Shown in pieces: positions 51,154 to 59,992 of a DNA stretch of 64,000 nt. Source of the stretch: Granulicella pectinivorans (GTDB lineage: Bacteria > Acidobacteriota > Terriglobia > Terriglobales > Acidobacteriaceae); contig NZ_FOZL01000001.1 in NCBI RefSeq assembly GCF_900114625.1, forward strand, positions 868,001 to 932,000, written 5' to 3'. The position numbers were made by a program, and so were the translations under genes. The stretch's first letter is position 1. Every line of letters starts with the position of its first letter. The notes under the pieces are model-generated. The model was not told the origin of the DNA, made no database searches, and saw only the letters and a program-made list of their open reading frames with translations.

Positions 51154-52149
51154 ATGCAGAAGCGCACACTTGGAAAGAGCGGCCTCGAAGTCTCAGCACT
51201 CGGCCTGGGTTGCATGGGCTTGAGCTTCGGCCTTGGCCCCGCCACCGAAAAGTCGGAGGCCATCCGGCTGATCCGCGCCGCGGTCGAGCGCGGCGTCACC
51301 TTCTTCGACACCGCCGAGGTCTACGGCCCGTACCTCAATGAGGAGGTCGTGGGCGAAGCGCTCGCGCCCTTCCGCTCCAGCGTCGTCATCGCCACGAAGT
51401 TCGGCTTTGAGCCCGATGCCGGCAACGACGGCAAGTGGACCGCCACCAACAGCCGCCCCGACCATATCAAGCAGGTTGTGGAGGGATCGCTGAAGCGTCT
51501 CAGGACGGACACGATTGATCTGCTGTACCAGCATCGCGTCGACAAGAACACGCCCATCGAAGAGACGGCCGGGGCGGTGAAGGACCTCATCCAGGCCGGC
51601 AAGGTCAAGCACTTCGGCCTGTCCGAGGCCGGTGCAGCGACCATCCGACGCGCCCACGCGGTGCAGCCGGTCACCGCGCTGCAGAGCGAGTACTCGCTCT
51701 TCTGGCGCGAACCCGAAACCTCCGTGATGCCCACGCTCGAAGAACTCGGTATCGGCTTTGTTCCCTTCAGCCCTCTGGGCAAGGGCTTCCTCACCGGCAA
51801 GATCGATGCGTCCACCAAGTTCGACAGCACCGACTTCCGCGCGGTCGTGCCGCGCTTCACGGAGACAAACCGCAAGGCGAATCAGGCGCTCGTCGACGTG
51901 ATCACGAAGTTCGCGGAGCAGAAGAAGGCCACGCCGGCGCAGGTCGCTCTTGGATGGCTGCTCGCCAAGAAGCCATGGATCGTGCCCATTCCGGGCACAA
52001 CCAAGCTCTCGCGGCTGGAAGAGAACCTCGGCGGCGCGACTATCGAACTCACCGCGGACGATGTCAAGGCGCTCGAAGCAGTCTCCTCCGCCATTCAGGT
52101 GGAAGGCGAACGCTACCCCGCAACGCACGCGAAGCTGATCGACCGCTAG
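51154..52149 (+). CDS. Aldo/keto reductase
   Basis: A 331-residue NADPH-dependent aldo/keto reductase with the intact tetrad D52, Y57 (FDTAEVYG), K82 (ATKFGF) and H127 (LYQHRVD). The start MQKRTLGKSGLEVSALGLGCMG is typical of the YajO/YakC-like group. The ATG at 51154 has AGGAG upstream. It is divergent from a LysR regulator that probably controls it. A perfect 17-bp terminator follows. Confidence 0.93.
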   Translation: MQKRTLGKSGLEVSALGLGCMGLSFGLGPATEKSEAIRLIRAAVERGVTFFDTAEVYGPYLNEEVVGEALAPFRSSVVIATKFGFEPDAGNDGKWTATNSRPDHIKQVVEGSLKRLRTDTIDLLYQHRVDKNTPIEETAGAVKDLIQAGKVKHFGLSEAGAATIRRAHAVQPVTALQSEYSLFWREPETSVMPTLEELGIGFVPFSPLGKGFLTGKIDASTKFDSTDFRAVVPRFTETNRKANQALVDVITKFAEQKKATPAQVALGWLLAKKPWIVPIPGTTKLSRLEENLGGATIELTADDVKALEAVSSAIQVEGERYPATHAKLIDR

Positions 52150-52170
52150 CGCGATTCCGTGGAGCCTTAA

Positions 52171-52209
52171 ACGACCCATGGTGAGCCGCGCAGGCTCACC
52201 ATGGGTCGT
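52171..52209. terminator. Perfect 17-bp terminator hairpin
   Basis: ACGACCCATGGTGAGCC pairs perfectly with GGCTCACCATGGGTCGT around a 5-base loop. It lies between the convergent reductase and peptidase genes and can stop both. Confidence 0.8.
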
Positions 52210-52222
52210 TGCTTTCGCAGGG

Positions 52223-53845
52223 CTACTTTGCCGTGGGTTCCGGAGTGGGGATGCGCGGCAGCATCTCCGCGCGGGTCGCGGCGTTGTAGGCAAACCAGGC
52301 CTCGAGCAGCGAGCTCTGCATCACGTCGGCCTTCTGCACGCGATCGTACAGATCCATGTTGGAGTGGTGGGTGCGTGAGCCGTACTCCAGCGGATCCTGC
52401 ATGAAGCCAACGCCATCGAGGCCGATCCACGAGAAGCTGGTCGAGTCCGTACCGCCGGGCGCGAGCGTGGGTCCGGCGTTCAGGCCGGTCACCGCCACGA
52501 TGCCCTGGTCCTTCACCGGTGCGATCCACGAACCGAAGATCGCGGCAAGCTGCTTGTTCCCCAGCGCCGAGACGCCACGGAACTTGCCTGAGCCGGAGTC
52601 GTCGTTGAAGTACACATCCAGCTTGTCGTACTCGGGGGTCTTCTTCATGGTGTCGCGCGGCGCGAAGTGCGATTGCACATAGGCCAGCGAACCGTAGAGA
52701 CCTTCCTCCTCTCCACCCCACAGCGCAACGCGCACGGTGCGCGCCATCGGCTTGTGCAGCGCCGCCAGAATGCGGACGGCCTCCATCGCCACCGAGGAGC
52801 CGGTGCCGTTGTCGGTCGCGCCTGTGCCACCCTGCCAGCTATCGAAGTGGCCGCCCACCATCACGATCTCATCAGGCTTGCTTGTGCCGGGAATCTCGCC
52901 GATGACGTTGAAGCCCATCACATCGTCCTTCTGGTATTCGGTCTGGATGTCGAAGGTCAGCTTGGGCGTCGTGCCGTGCTGCAGAAGGCGGCAGATGCGG
53001 TTGTACTGCTCGGGCGTAATCGCCGCCATCGGAGGCCCAACCGGATCCTTGGGATCCTGCGATCCGCCGTAGGAGGCGAAGATGGTGCCGCCGTCGCCGT
53101 TGTAACCCGGCGTCAGCGCCACGGCCACGCCCTCTTCCTTCAGGAAGGCGTTGACCTCGTTGCGAAGAATGCGGCCGGTTGGCGCTGCTGTGGAGAGCGT
53201 CGAGGGAGTGTACTCGCCCGGCTTCGGCGCAGCGCCTGCACCTCTGCGGGCCCCGCCAAAGCCATTGCCGTTCACGCGTGCCTGGATCTCCTCATCGGTC
53301 AGGCGCTTGGCTTCGACTTCCGTGTGGAGCGACAGCTCGCGCGGGTCGAAGATCAGGACGATCTTGCCCTTCAGCTTGCCTTTGTACTTGGCGAAGTCGT
53401 CCTTCGAGTGCAGCGGAGCCAGCACCGCATCCGCCGTCACCGGCCCGTTGGTCCCGGGCGTCCATGCCAGCGGGAACCCGATCAGCGAGGCATACGCCGG
53501 GGTCTCGAGCGCGCCATAGAACTTCTTGATCTGCCATCCGTAGCCGAAGGGGCCCCACTTCTCCAGGTGGACGTTCTTGAGTCCCCACTCCTTCATCTGT
53601 TTCATGGCCCACTCGGCGGCGGCGCGGTGGTTGCGGCTGTTGTTCACGCGCGGACCATAGACCTCAGACAGGTAGTAAAGGTTCTCCATCGCCTGCGAGT
53701 GCTCAAGAGCCTCGCTCTTGATCTGCGCCAGGGCATCCAGATCGACTTTGTCTCCACCCTGTTCCTGCGCGGGTGCGGTCGAGATGAGCAGAAGAGCCAT
53801 GCAGGTAGCAGAAGCCGCAACCTGCCGCAAACGGGACAGATTCAT
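52223..53845 (-). CDS. Secreted M28-family zinc peptidase
   Basis: A 540-residue enzyme with an N-terminal signal peptide (LRQVAASATCMALLLISTAPAQ). A PA-like inserted domain (about 120-260) precedes the di-zinc catalytic domain: H333 and D335 (GGHFDSW), bridging D345, E379/E380 (WGGEEEGLYGS), an Asp in YFNDDSG, and His in SRTHHSNMD. This matches carboxypeptidase Q/PSMA-type aminopeptidases. The ATG at 53845 is the natural signal-peptide start. It would act in the periplasm or outside. Monocistronic, following a terminator. Confidence 0.9.
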   Translation of the reverse strand: MNLSRLRQVAASATCMALLLISTAPAQEQGGDKVDLDALAQIKSEALEHSQAMENLYYLSEVYGPRVNNSRNHRAAAEWAMKQMKEWGLKNVHLEKWGPFGYGWQIKKFYGALETPAYASLIGFPLAWTPGTNGPVTADAVLAPLHSKDDFAKYKGKLKGKIVLIFDPRELSLHTEVEAKRLTDEEIQARVNGNGFGGARRGAGAAPKPGEYTPSTLSTAAPTGRILRNEVNAFLKEEGVAVALTPGYNGDGGTIFASYGGSQDPKDPVGPPMAAITPEQYNRICRLLQHGTTPKLTFDIQTEYQKDDVMGFNVIGEIPGTSKPDEIVMVGGHFDSWQGGTGATDNGTGSSVAMEAVRILAALHKPMARTVRVALWGGEEEGLYGSLAYVQSHFAPRDTMKKTPEYDKLDVYFNDDSGSGKFRGVSALGNKQLAAIFGSWIAPVKDQGIVAVTGLNAGPTLAPGGTDSTSFSWIGLDGVGFMQDPLEYGSRTHHSNMDLYDRVQKADVMQSSLLEAWFAYNAATRAEMLPRIPTPEPTAK

Positions 53846-54053
53846 AGAGGGTCTCACTTTCAAAACACGAAATCCGGTTACGAGAGAGAAAGAAAAAATG
53901 GTCCGCGACAGCAGCCAGCAGGCCGTCCGGGTAGTTTCTGAAAGGGTGTAATGGCTCCACGCTATCGAATTCGGGTTCACAACGCAATCCATCTTTGCCC
54001 GGAGAATAGGATCGGTGAAGCCTCGTCTCTGCGACTGTCATCCAAAACCCACC

Positions 54054-54758
54054 ATGCAGGAACCTCTCGACAATCCGATCTGGAACTCACTGACCACCAT
54101 GCACGCCGCTCTCGCAGTGGGTGCCGGAGCAGGAAAGGGGCTGGCGCGACGGTTTCCCGCAACGATCGGGCCGCTCGCCGGCCTCAAAGAGGCCACGCCC
54201 GAGGCCTACGCCGATCTCGCCGCCATCACGCCGGAGGGCGATCTTGCAGTGCTCTTCCTGGAGCAAAAGGCTGTGGTTCCCGCAGGTTGGGAGCTCCTGC
54301 GCGAGGGTGCTCTCATCCAGATGGTCTGCCCCGAGGTTCCAGACGAGCCGGAGATCGCAGCCTCCATCGCGCCTCTCGGTGCGGAGGATGCCGCCGAGAT
54401 GGTGGCGCTTGCCAAGCTGACCGAGCCCGGCCCGTTCCGCGAAGGAACGCCCACTCTGGGCGGTTTCCTGGGCATCCGCATGGACGGGCGGCTCGCCGCG
54501 ATGGCTGGCCAGCGCCTCTCGCCCGGCGCGTTGACCGAGGTGAGCGCCGTGTGTACGCATCCCGATTTTCGCGGTCGCGGCTACGCCAGGGCTCTCGTCG
54601 CAGCGGTAGCGCGGCAGATCCACGCCAGGGGACGGACGCCTTTTCTAACGTCGTATGCCGCCAATGCGGGTGCGATCAAGGTGTACGAGCAGGTGGGCTT
54701 CGCGACGCGGCGCTCGTTTGAACTGGCCGTGTTGAGGCCGACCCCGTCAGCTATATGA
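54054..54758 (+). CDS. GNAT-family acetyltransferase
   Basis: A 234-residue protein whose C-terminal half (about 110-230) is a GNAT domain: VSAVCTHPDFRGRGYARALVAAVARQI contains the Q/R-x-x-G-x-A acetyl-CoA loop, and YAANAGAIKVYEQVGFATRR is the closing motif. The N-terminal half (FRAT-like region) resembles that of FR47-type proteins. The ATG at 54054 is preferred to an in-frame ATG 13 codons upstream. The substrate is unknown. It ends only 7 bp before the Rieske gene. Confidence 0.85.
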   Translation: MQEPLDNPIWNSLTTMHAALAVGAGAGKGLARRFPATIGPLAGLKEATPEAYADLAAITPEGDLAVLFLEQKAVVPAGWELLREGALIQMVCPEVPDEPEIAASIAPLGAEDAAEMVALAKLTEPGPFREGTPTLGGFLGIRMDGRLAAMAGQRLSPGALTEVSAVCTHPDFRGRGYARALVAAVARQIHARGRTPFLTSYAANAGAIKVYEQVGFATRRSFELAVLRPTPSAI

Positions 54759-54765
54759 TTTGGGA

Positions 54766-55860
54766 ATGGGCAGGGAAGAGACCGACACAGGCGTAAGCGG
54801 CGCAGCACCGGCGGCGGAGATGATCTTCGGTGACTGGTACCCGGCGCTGCGAGCCGGCGTGTTGAAGCCGGGCAAGATGACGACGGCCTTACTGTTGGGC
54901 ATCCCTCTTGTGCTCGGCCGCAAGAAGGATGGCGCAATCTTCGCGATGCGCGATCTCTGTCCGCACCGCGGCATTCCGCTCTCCGCCGGCTGGTTCGATG
55001 GCGAAACCGTGATGTGCAAGTACCACGGCTGGCGGTTCGAGCCCTGCGGCGGCCAGTGCCAGGAGATTCCCTCTCTCACCCAGATCGACACGCTGGAGCC
55101 GACGAAGATCTATGCGACCAGCTATCCCTGCGTGGAGCGCGACGGATACGCGTGGGTGTACGTGCCCCCCGCAGGTTCCGGCCGGGTGGATGCAACGCAG
55201 CTTCCGGCGGTGCCGGAGTTGCCGAAGTTCGGCAAACGATTCCGTTCGGCGCACCTCGTGGCTGATCTGCCATGCAACGTCGATCATGGAATCATCGGTC
55301 TGATGGACCCTGCGCACGGTCCGTTCGTGCATCAAGCCTGGTGGTGGCGCAGCCAGGCGAGCATCCATCCGAAAGAAAAGAAGTTCGAGCCCATCCCCGA
55401 GGGGTTCCGCATGTCGGCGCACGCGCCGTCCTCGAACAGCGCGCCCTACCGTCTGCTCGGCAAGCCGGTGACCACGATCGACTTCGTGCTGCCGAACCGG
55501 CGCATCGAGACGATCCGCGCCGTCTCGGCCAAGGGCAAGGAGAGCTGGTTTTCAAGCCTGACGACCGTTACTCCCATCACCGCCGCCACCTGCCGGATCG
55601 ATGTGCTGGCCGCCTGGGACATCTTCTATCACGTACCTTTTGTCACCGCGATTGCGACATACTTCGGAAAACGCTTCGTCCAGCAGGATCAGGAGACGAT
55701 GATCGAGCAGGCGCAGGGGCTGCGTTTCAACCCCGGGCTGATGCTGATCGACGACGCGGACAAACCCGCGAAGTGGTACTTTGCCCTGAAACAGGCCAGG
55801 CTGACCGGAAGCGGCGCCCATCCGCTCGCAGGCCCGGTGACCCTGCACTGGAGGAGCTGA
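54766..55860 (+). CDS. Rieske non-haem iron oxygenase
   Basis: A 364-residue oxygenase alpha subunit. The Rieske cluster is C65-x-H67...C84-x2-H87 (LCPHRGIPL and CKYHGW), and the mononuclear iron region is DHGIIGLMDPAHGPFVH. It belongs with VanA- or PaO-like monooxygenases acting on small aromatic or porphyrin-type substrates. The ATG at 54766 lies 6 bases after TATGAT and has no ribosome site (leaderless-like); an upstream TTG in the same frame also exists. A small membrane-protein gene follows 4 bp later. No reductase is encoded nearby. Confidence 0.87.
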   Translation: MGREETDTGVSGAAPAAEMIFGDWYPALRAGVLKPGKMTTALLLGIPLVLGRKKDGAIFAMRDLCPHRGIPLSAGWFDGETVMCKYHGWRFEPCGGQCQEIPSLTQIDTLEPTKIYATSYPCVERDGYAWVYVPPAGSGRVDATQLPAVPELPKFGKRFRSAHLVADLPCNVDHGIIGLMDPAHGPFVHQAWWWRSQASIHPKEKKFEPIPEGFRMSAHAPSSNSAPYRLLGKPVTTIDFVLPNRRIETIRAVSAKGKESWFSSLTTVTPITAATCRIDVLAAWDIFYHVPFVTAIATYFGKRFVQQDQETMIEQAQGLRFNPGLMLIDDADKPAKWYFALKQARLTGSGAHPLAGPVTLHWRS

Positions 55861-55864
55861 CCGG

Positions 55865-56173
55865 ATGAGTGCCGAGGAGTGGACGCTCGACGACGTGAAG
55901 CGATTCCTGCGCTGGACCGCCGTCGGTCTGCTTGCGCTCGCGGCCCTGGTTTACCTGGGAGACTGGGCGGTGTGGAAGGTGAAGGTGGCGCGCGGCGTCG
56001 GGATGGGGTCAATCACTGTGGGCCGCGTCGTGGTGGCTCCGTTGAAGGGTGGCAAAGAGGAGTACTACCCGGACGGAAGCACCGACGTGCCCTGCAGCCG
56101 GTCGCTCTTTCCCCAGGGCGGGGGTGACGCCTGCTGGTGGCTGGCGCGCAACCCCGTGATCTACGAACGCTGA
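55865..56173 (+). CDS. Small membrane protein of unknown function
   Basis: A 102-residue protein with one N-terminal membrane helix (FLRWTAVGLLALAALVYLGDWAVW, about 14-38), then a beta-type segment (VGMGSITVGRVVVAPLKGGKEEYY), and a C-terminal Cys pair (VPCSRSLFPQGGGDACWW) that could form a disulfide on the outer face. It begins 4 bp after the Rieske gene and is likely cotranscribed with it. Function unknown. Confidence 0.75.
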   Translation: MSAEEWTLDDVKRFLRWTAVGLLALAALVYLGDWAVWKVKVARGVGMGSITVGRVVVAPLKGGKEEYYPDGSTDVPCSRSLFPQGGGDACWWLARNPVIYER

Positions 56174-56213
56174 AGAGAGCGCAATGCCTCGATGGTAAAA
56201 TCGCGGCAGACAA

Positions 56214-57752
56214 GTGCGTATCCCCTTCCCAGAGCGAATTCCCCTGATGCCCGCGGTCTTCTTCGCGTCTGCGCTCGCGGTGGGGCTCGTCATGAGCGGA
56301 ACGGGGCTTTTGTTCAGTTGCCTCGCATTCGTCTTTGTCGTCATCGCAACCCTGGCCTCCAATATAGGAGGCGGCGTAACGCGACCCTCCGGTTCCTATG
56401 TCTTTTTCTTTGCCACCCAGGCCGTCATCATCGGACTCTGCGTGAAGGTGGTTCTCTGGGAGCCTGTAGAGCTCTATCTGTTGTCTCCAGTCACGACCAT
56501 GGCGATGTACACCGGCGGCGTTCTGGCCATGCTCGGGGCGGTCTATCTGAGCAGACGCTTTTCGCGTGACGAGGGCTTCCTCCAGGATATCTGCACCACA
56601 AAAGATCTGCGCCTGGGTGCCACCGGATGTGTCATTTTTGGCATTGTCGTCCCCACCATTGCGGAAATCATCATGGAGACGAGTACGAATCCGGTGCTCT
56701 TAGCCCTTGCGACAGCGTCGAACCAACTGAACAAGTTCCTGCCCTTTGGAATCATTCTCGGTGTGACCTACGAGATTAAGAGCAGCGGAGGAAAGCGAAG
56801 CACGAATCTATGGGTCTGGTTCGCCGGAATCGCGATCTGGGTGCATAGTTTTATCCTTGGGTTTTCGAAGGAGGGACTGTTCCTGCCTCCCGCATGCTGG
56901 CTGATCGCCGCTGCCGCATTACGCTACCAATTCCGTAAAACGCAGGTTATAGCCTTCGCCTTGTTCATCTTTGTCTCGCTTCATTATTTCGTTCCTTATT
57001 GTCAGTATGGCCGGAACTTTCGCGGGGATGGGGATACCCTGAGCGAACAGATTAAGATCTCTACCGGGTTGCTCTCCAATCTGGAAGACGTCCGCGAAAA
57101 GGATCGTGAGAACAACGAGGCAATTGATCGACAAACCAACATTTTCGTGTTTTTCAGCAAGCCAATGGGGCTTTTCGACCGCCTTCAAATGATAGGCATC
57201 GACGATAAGTTGGTCACCGTGACGGATGACAAAGGACCCTATGGTCTGTCACCGATCGTCTTCTACCTTGCGTCCCTGATTCCAAAGTTCATTTGGAAGA
57301 ACAAGCCGTTCATTATCATGGGGAACACGTTCTCTCATGAGATCGGATACGCATCGGATGACTTGACAACCGGTATCTCGTTCTCCCCCGTGGTCGAGGG
57401 ATATCACGAAGCGAAGTGGTTCGGGGTCTTCGTTGTCTGTCCGCTGGTCTGGTTTGCAGCGTTTATGATTCTTGATTCCTTGTGCGGAGATGTGCGGAAA
57501 TCGCCATGGGGACTTCTTGCGATTGCCCAGATAGCGCACATCGCTCCTGAGGGCCTTTTGCAGGCCCTCTTCTATACGATGACCTACGGCGCGCTCATCG
57601 TCTTTGTGGCTGCTATGGCCGCCGCCTATCTGCTGCCGATGTTGGCTCACTTTGTGTCTCCTCCAAAGAAGGTCTTCCGTCCAGTGGAGGTCAAAGCCCC
57701 TGGTGCACGTCCGGCCTTTATCAACGGGCGGCCGGCACCGACCCAGCTATAG
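56214..57752 (+). CDS. Polytopic membrane protein, polysaccharide-polymerase-like
   Basis: A 512-residue protein with about ten to twelve membrane helices and a central hydrophilic loop (about 275-345, FRGDGDTLSEQIKISTGLL...DKLVTVTDDKGPYGL). Such layout with a long loop late in the protein is typical of Wzy/O-antigen polymerase-like membrane enzymes, but no signature motif proves it. Base composition is less GC-rich than its neighbours (many A/T third positions), suggesting recent acquisition. The start is the GTG at 56214, with GCGCAATG earlier. No glycosyltransferase genes are adjacent. Confidence 0.62.
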   Translation: MRIPFPERIPLMPAVFFASALAVGLVMSGTGLLFSCLAFVFVVIATLASNIGGGVTRPSGSYVFFFATQAVIIGLCVKVVLWEPVELYLLSPVTTMAMYTGGVLAMLGAVYLSRRFSRDEGFLQDICTTKDLRLGATGCVIFGIVVPTIAEIIMETSTNPVLLALATASNQLNKFLPFGIILGVTYEIKSSGGKRSTNLWVWFAGIAIWVHSFILGFSKEGLFLPPACWLIAAAALRYQFRKTQVIAFALFIFVSLHYFVPYCQYGRNFRGDGDTLSEQIKISTGLLSNLEDVREKDRENNEAIDRQTNIFVFFSKPMGLFDRLQMIGIDDKLVTVTDDKGPYGLSPIVFYLASLIPKFIWKNKPFIIMGNTFSHEIGYASDDLTTGISFSPVVEGYHEAKWFGVFVVCPLVWFAAFMILDSLCGDVRKSPWGLLAIAQIAHIAPEGLLQALFYTMTYGALIVFVAAMAAAYLLPMLAHFVSPPKKVFRPVEVKAPGARPAFINGRPAPTQL

Positions 57753-57844
57753 ACAATTACCGGGCTGCGCGACCCATGCAAGTGGTTGCGGTCCCATCAC
57801 CTTCGGGCGAGAGGCTCGATTTCTTCGTAAAGGAACAAAGCGCA

Positions 57845-58789
57845 ATGCGGATTGGCATCGATCTGGGTGGAACCAAAATTGAGGGTGTCGCACTCGATCC
57901 GGGTGGGGTAGAGATCGCCAAGTACCGCATCGATACGCCGCGCGACGACTATGACGCCACGGTCGGCGCCATCGCGGGCCTGGTGCACAAGCTCGAAGCC
58001 GTCACCGGCGAGCAGGCTACAGTCGGCGCAGGGATTCCGGGCACCGTTTCGCACGCCACTGGCCTGGTCAAGAACTCGAATTCGCTCTGGTTGAACGGCC
58101 GCCCCCTGCAGGTGGATCTTTCCAACGCTCTCGACCGCGAGGTGCGCGTCGCCAACGACGCCAACTGCCTCGCCGTCTCCGAGGCCACCGACGGCGCCGC
58201 CGCCGGCAAGAACGTCGTCTTCGCCGTCATTCTCGGCACAGGGTGCGGTGGTGGCGTATCCTTCGCCGGTGGCGTACACGCCGGACCCAATGGGATCGCG
58301 GGCGAGTGGGGGCACAACCCTTTGCCGTGGGCTACCCCTTCGGAGCTTCCCGGTCCCCCCTGCTACTGCGGCAAGCATGGATGCATGGAGACCTGGGTCT
58401 CCGGGACGGGCGTCGCGCGGGATCACGCGCAGGTCAGGCATGACCGGTTGGCTCTCGAAGGGCACTTTCCCCCCAACGAAAAGCCCATGACCACCAAGCA
58501 GATCGTCGCGGCCGCAACCGCCGGAGACGCCGAGGCCAAGGCCACCCTGGCGCGCTTTGAGGACCGCCTGGCTCGCGGCCTCGCTCATATGATCCACATC
58601 CTCGACCCTGACGTGATCGTCTTCGGCGGTGGCTTGTCGCTGATCGATGGACTGTACGGACGCCTGCCCGGCCTCGTGGAGCCCCATATCTTTGGCGGCG
58701 AGTTCGTCACGCCCCTGTTGCCCGCGAAGTACGGAGACGCCAGCGGCGTGCGCGGGGCGGCGTGGCTCTGGCCGCTCGCAAAGAGGTAG
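57845..58789 (+). CDS. ROK-family sugar kinase
   Basis: A 314-residue ATP-dependent kinase of the ROK family. The N-terminal phosphate loop is MRIGIDLGGTKIEG, the catalytic Asp is D105 (VANDANC), and the zinc site is H157 (EWGHNP) with C173/C175/C180 (CYCGKHGCME). This form matches fructokinase/mannokinase (Mak) or N-acetylglucosamine-type kinases; sugar specificity is not settled. The ATG at 57845 starts directly with the P-loop, so upstream in-frame text is rejected. It follows the polymerase-like gene in the same direction. Confidence 0.92.
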   Translation: MRIGIDLGGTKIEGVALDPGGVEIAKYRIDTPRDDYDATVGAIAGLVHKLEAVTGEQATVGAGIPGTVSHATGLVKNSNSLWLNGRPLQVDLSNALDREVRVANDANCLAVSEATDGAAAGKNVVFAVILGTGCGGGVSFAGGVHAGPNGIAGEWGHNPLPWATPSELPGPPCYCGKHGCMETWVSGTGVARDHAQVRHDRLALEGHFPPNEKPMTTKQIVAAATAGDAEAKATLARFEDRLARGLAHMIHILDPDVIVFGGGLSLIDGLYGRLPGLVEPHIFGGEFVTPLLPAKYGDASGVRGAAWLWPLAKR

Positions 58790-58801
58790 ATCCGCCCCAA
58801 C

Positions 58802-58948
58802 TCAAGGGGTGAACTGCTGCACTTCGCGACGGAAGTGCTCGCACGTCACGCAATCGTCGGTGGACCCAATGGTTCGGTTGCAGGTCTCGCACGCCGGACT
58901 GAAGGCGATGCGGACCCTGCCTAGCAGACGTCGGATCCAATTGAGCAT
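58802..58948 (-). CDS. 48-residue zinc-ribbon-like protein
   Basis: A short reading frame encoding MLNWIRRLLGRVRIAFSPAC, then ETCNRTIGSTDDCVTCEHF and a polar tail REVQQFTP. The two CxxC pairs separated by 10 residues are typical of a small zinc ribbon; the N terminus is basic and amphipathic. A weak ribosome site (GGGG) precedes the ATG at 58948. No homologue was recognised. It is convergent with the ROK kinase gene and lies in a gap with no other gene. Its shortness makes it easy to overlook. Confidence 0.65.
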   Translation of the reverse strand: MLNWIRRLLGRVRIAFSPACETCNRTIGSTDDCVTCEHFRREVQQFTP

Positions 58949-59053
58949 GCATGTACCCCATCGTCTATCGGGCTGCGGCGCAAGCTCAGAGGGACCATTC
59001 GGTCGGAACGTTCGCAGTTAAGACAAAAGTCTAAAACTCATTTCTCCGTTTGA

Positions 59054-59881
59054 TCAATCTGCGATCCGTTCCGAGCGGAAGAAGAGCAGGTTGCCATCCG
59101 GGTCGGTCGCGATGACCTCCTTCTTGCCTCGCTTCGTCTTCACGCCACGCTTCTTCAGCTCCGCTGCCGTCTTACCCACATGGTCGACCAGGAAATACGT
59201 CCGCGAGCGCAGGTCCGGCGTGGCTGCAGAGAAGAGATAGATCTGCTGCGTGCTTCCCGGAATGACCAGAATGTCGTTCCGTCCCGGCAGCGCGGAGAAG
59301 TTGAGTTTGTCCTTGTAGAAGCTCATCGCCGCGGGCAGATCGCTCTCCGGTAGCGCCACCCCGAACATCTCGGTCGAGATGCGGTTCGCGCCCAGGTGCT
59401 GGCCCTTGTCCAGCGAGTGTTTGGAGTCCGGCATGTACTGCGTGTACTCGATATTCTGGTCGTCCGGTCCACGCATCGTGAACAGCAGGTTGCCCATGCC
59501 GGCCTTGCGCAGCGCGTTGGGCTGCAGACCCTCGTTCAGGTAGTGTGTCCGCAGCGTCTCCAGGTCCAGCCCGTCGAAACAAAGGTGCAGAAAGCCGATG
59601 GGATTCTTCGCCGGATCCGCCGTCAGGATCGGATAGATCTCCAGGAACTCGCGATCGTTGATCTTGTAGAACGCCTGGGTGACCGTGCCGTTCTTCTCCG
59701 CGGAGAACGCCTTCTCGAAGCCCAGCTTCTCGTAAAACGCCTCCGAGGCGGCAAGATCCCGCACGCGAATCGCCGTGTGGGCCAGACCCGCATACGGGTT
59801 CACCGGAATCGTATCGATCTGGGCGTGCAGGGCGGGAGCGGCGAAGGCGACGGCAAGGACGAGTTGGGTGAGCGTACGCAT
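59054..59881 (-). CDS. Secreted VOC-superfamily protein
   Basis: A 275-residue protein with a signal peptide (LTQLVLAVAFAAPALHA) and two VOC (glyoxalase/bleomycin-resistance fold) repeats. The first starts HTAIRVRDLAASEAFYEKLGFEKAF; the second has FGVALPESDLPAAMSFYKDKLNF and ends KEVIATDPDGNLLFF, the family closing motif. Exported VOC proteins are uncommon. Metal ligands are incomplete (one His and Glu visible in the first repeat), so an enzymatic role is unclear. TATCAT lies 6 bases before the ATG at 59881; no ribosome site. A longer N terminus is possible but would move the signal peptide inside. Confidence 0.8.
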   Translation of the reverse strand: MRTLTQLVLAVAFAAPALHAQIDTIPVNPYAGLAHTAIRVRDLAASEAFYEKLGFEKAFSAEKNGTVTQAFYKINDREFLEIYPILTADPAKNPIGFLHLCFDGLDLETLRTHYLNEGLQPNALRKAGMGNLLFTMRGPDDQNIEYTQYMPDSKHSLDKGQHLGANRISTEMFGVALPESDLPAAMSFYKDKLNFSALPGRNDILVIPGSTQQIYLFSAATPDLRSRTYFLVDHVGKTAAELKKRGVKTKRGKKEVIATDPDGNLLFFRSERIAD

Positions 59882-59904
59882 GCTGACATGATAGCCCGTA
59901 CGCC

Positions 59905-59992
59905 TTCCCACGCCGGCCGTCGGAAGGCCCGCGCGAAGCAGTGACGCATCACGAAGTGACCGCCCCGCGCGAAGCGGGCCCGTCCGGCAGGA
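59905..59992. repeat. Dispersed repeat, family B, copy 5
   Basis: Contains GACGCATCACGAAGTGACCGCCC and ends GCGGGCCCGTCCGGCAGGAC directly at the stop codon of the glutaminyl cyclase gene (59993). The sequence GTCACTTCGTGAC is shared with copies 1 and 2. Confidence 0.82.
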
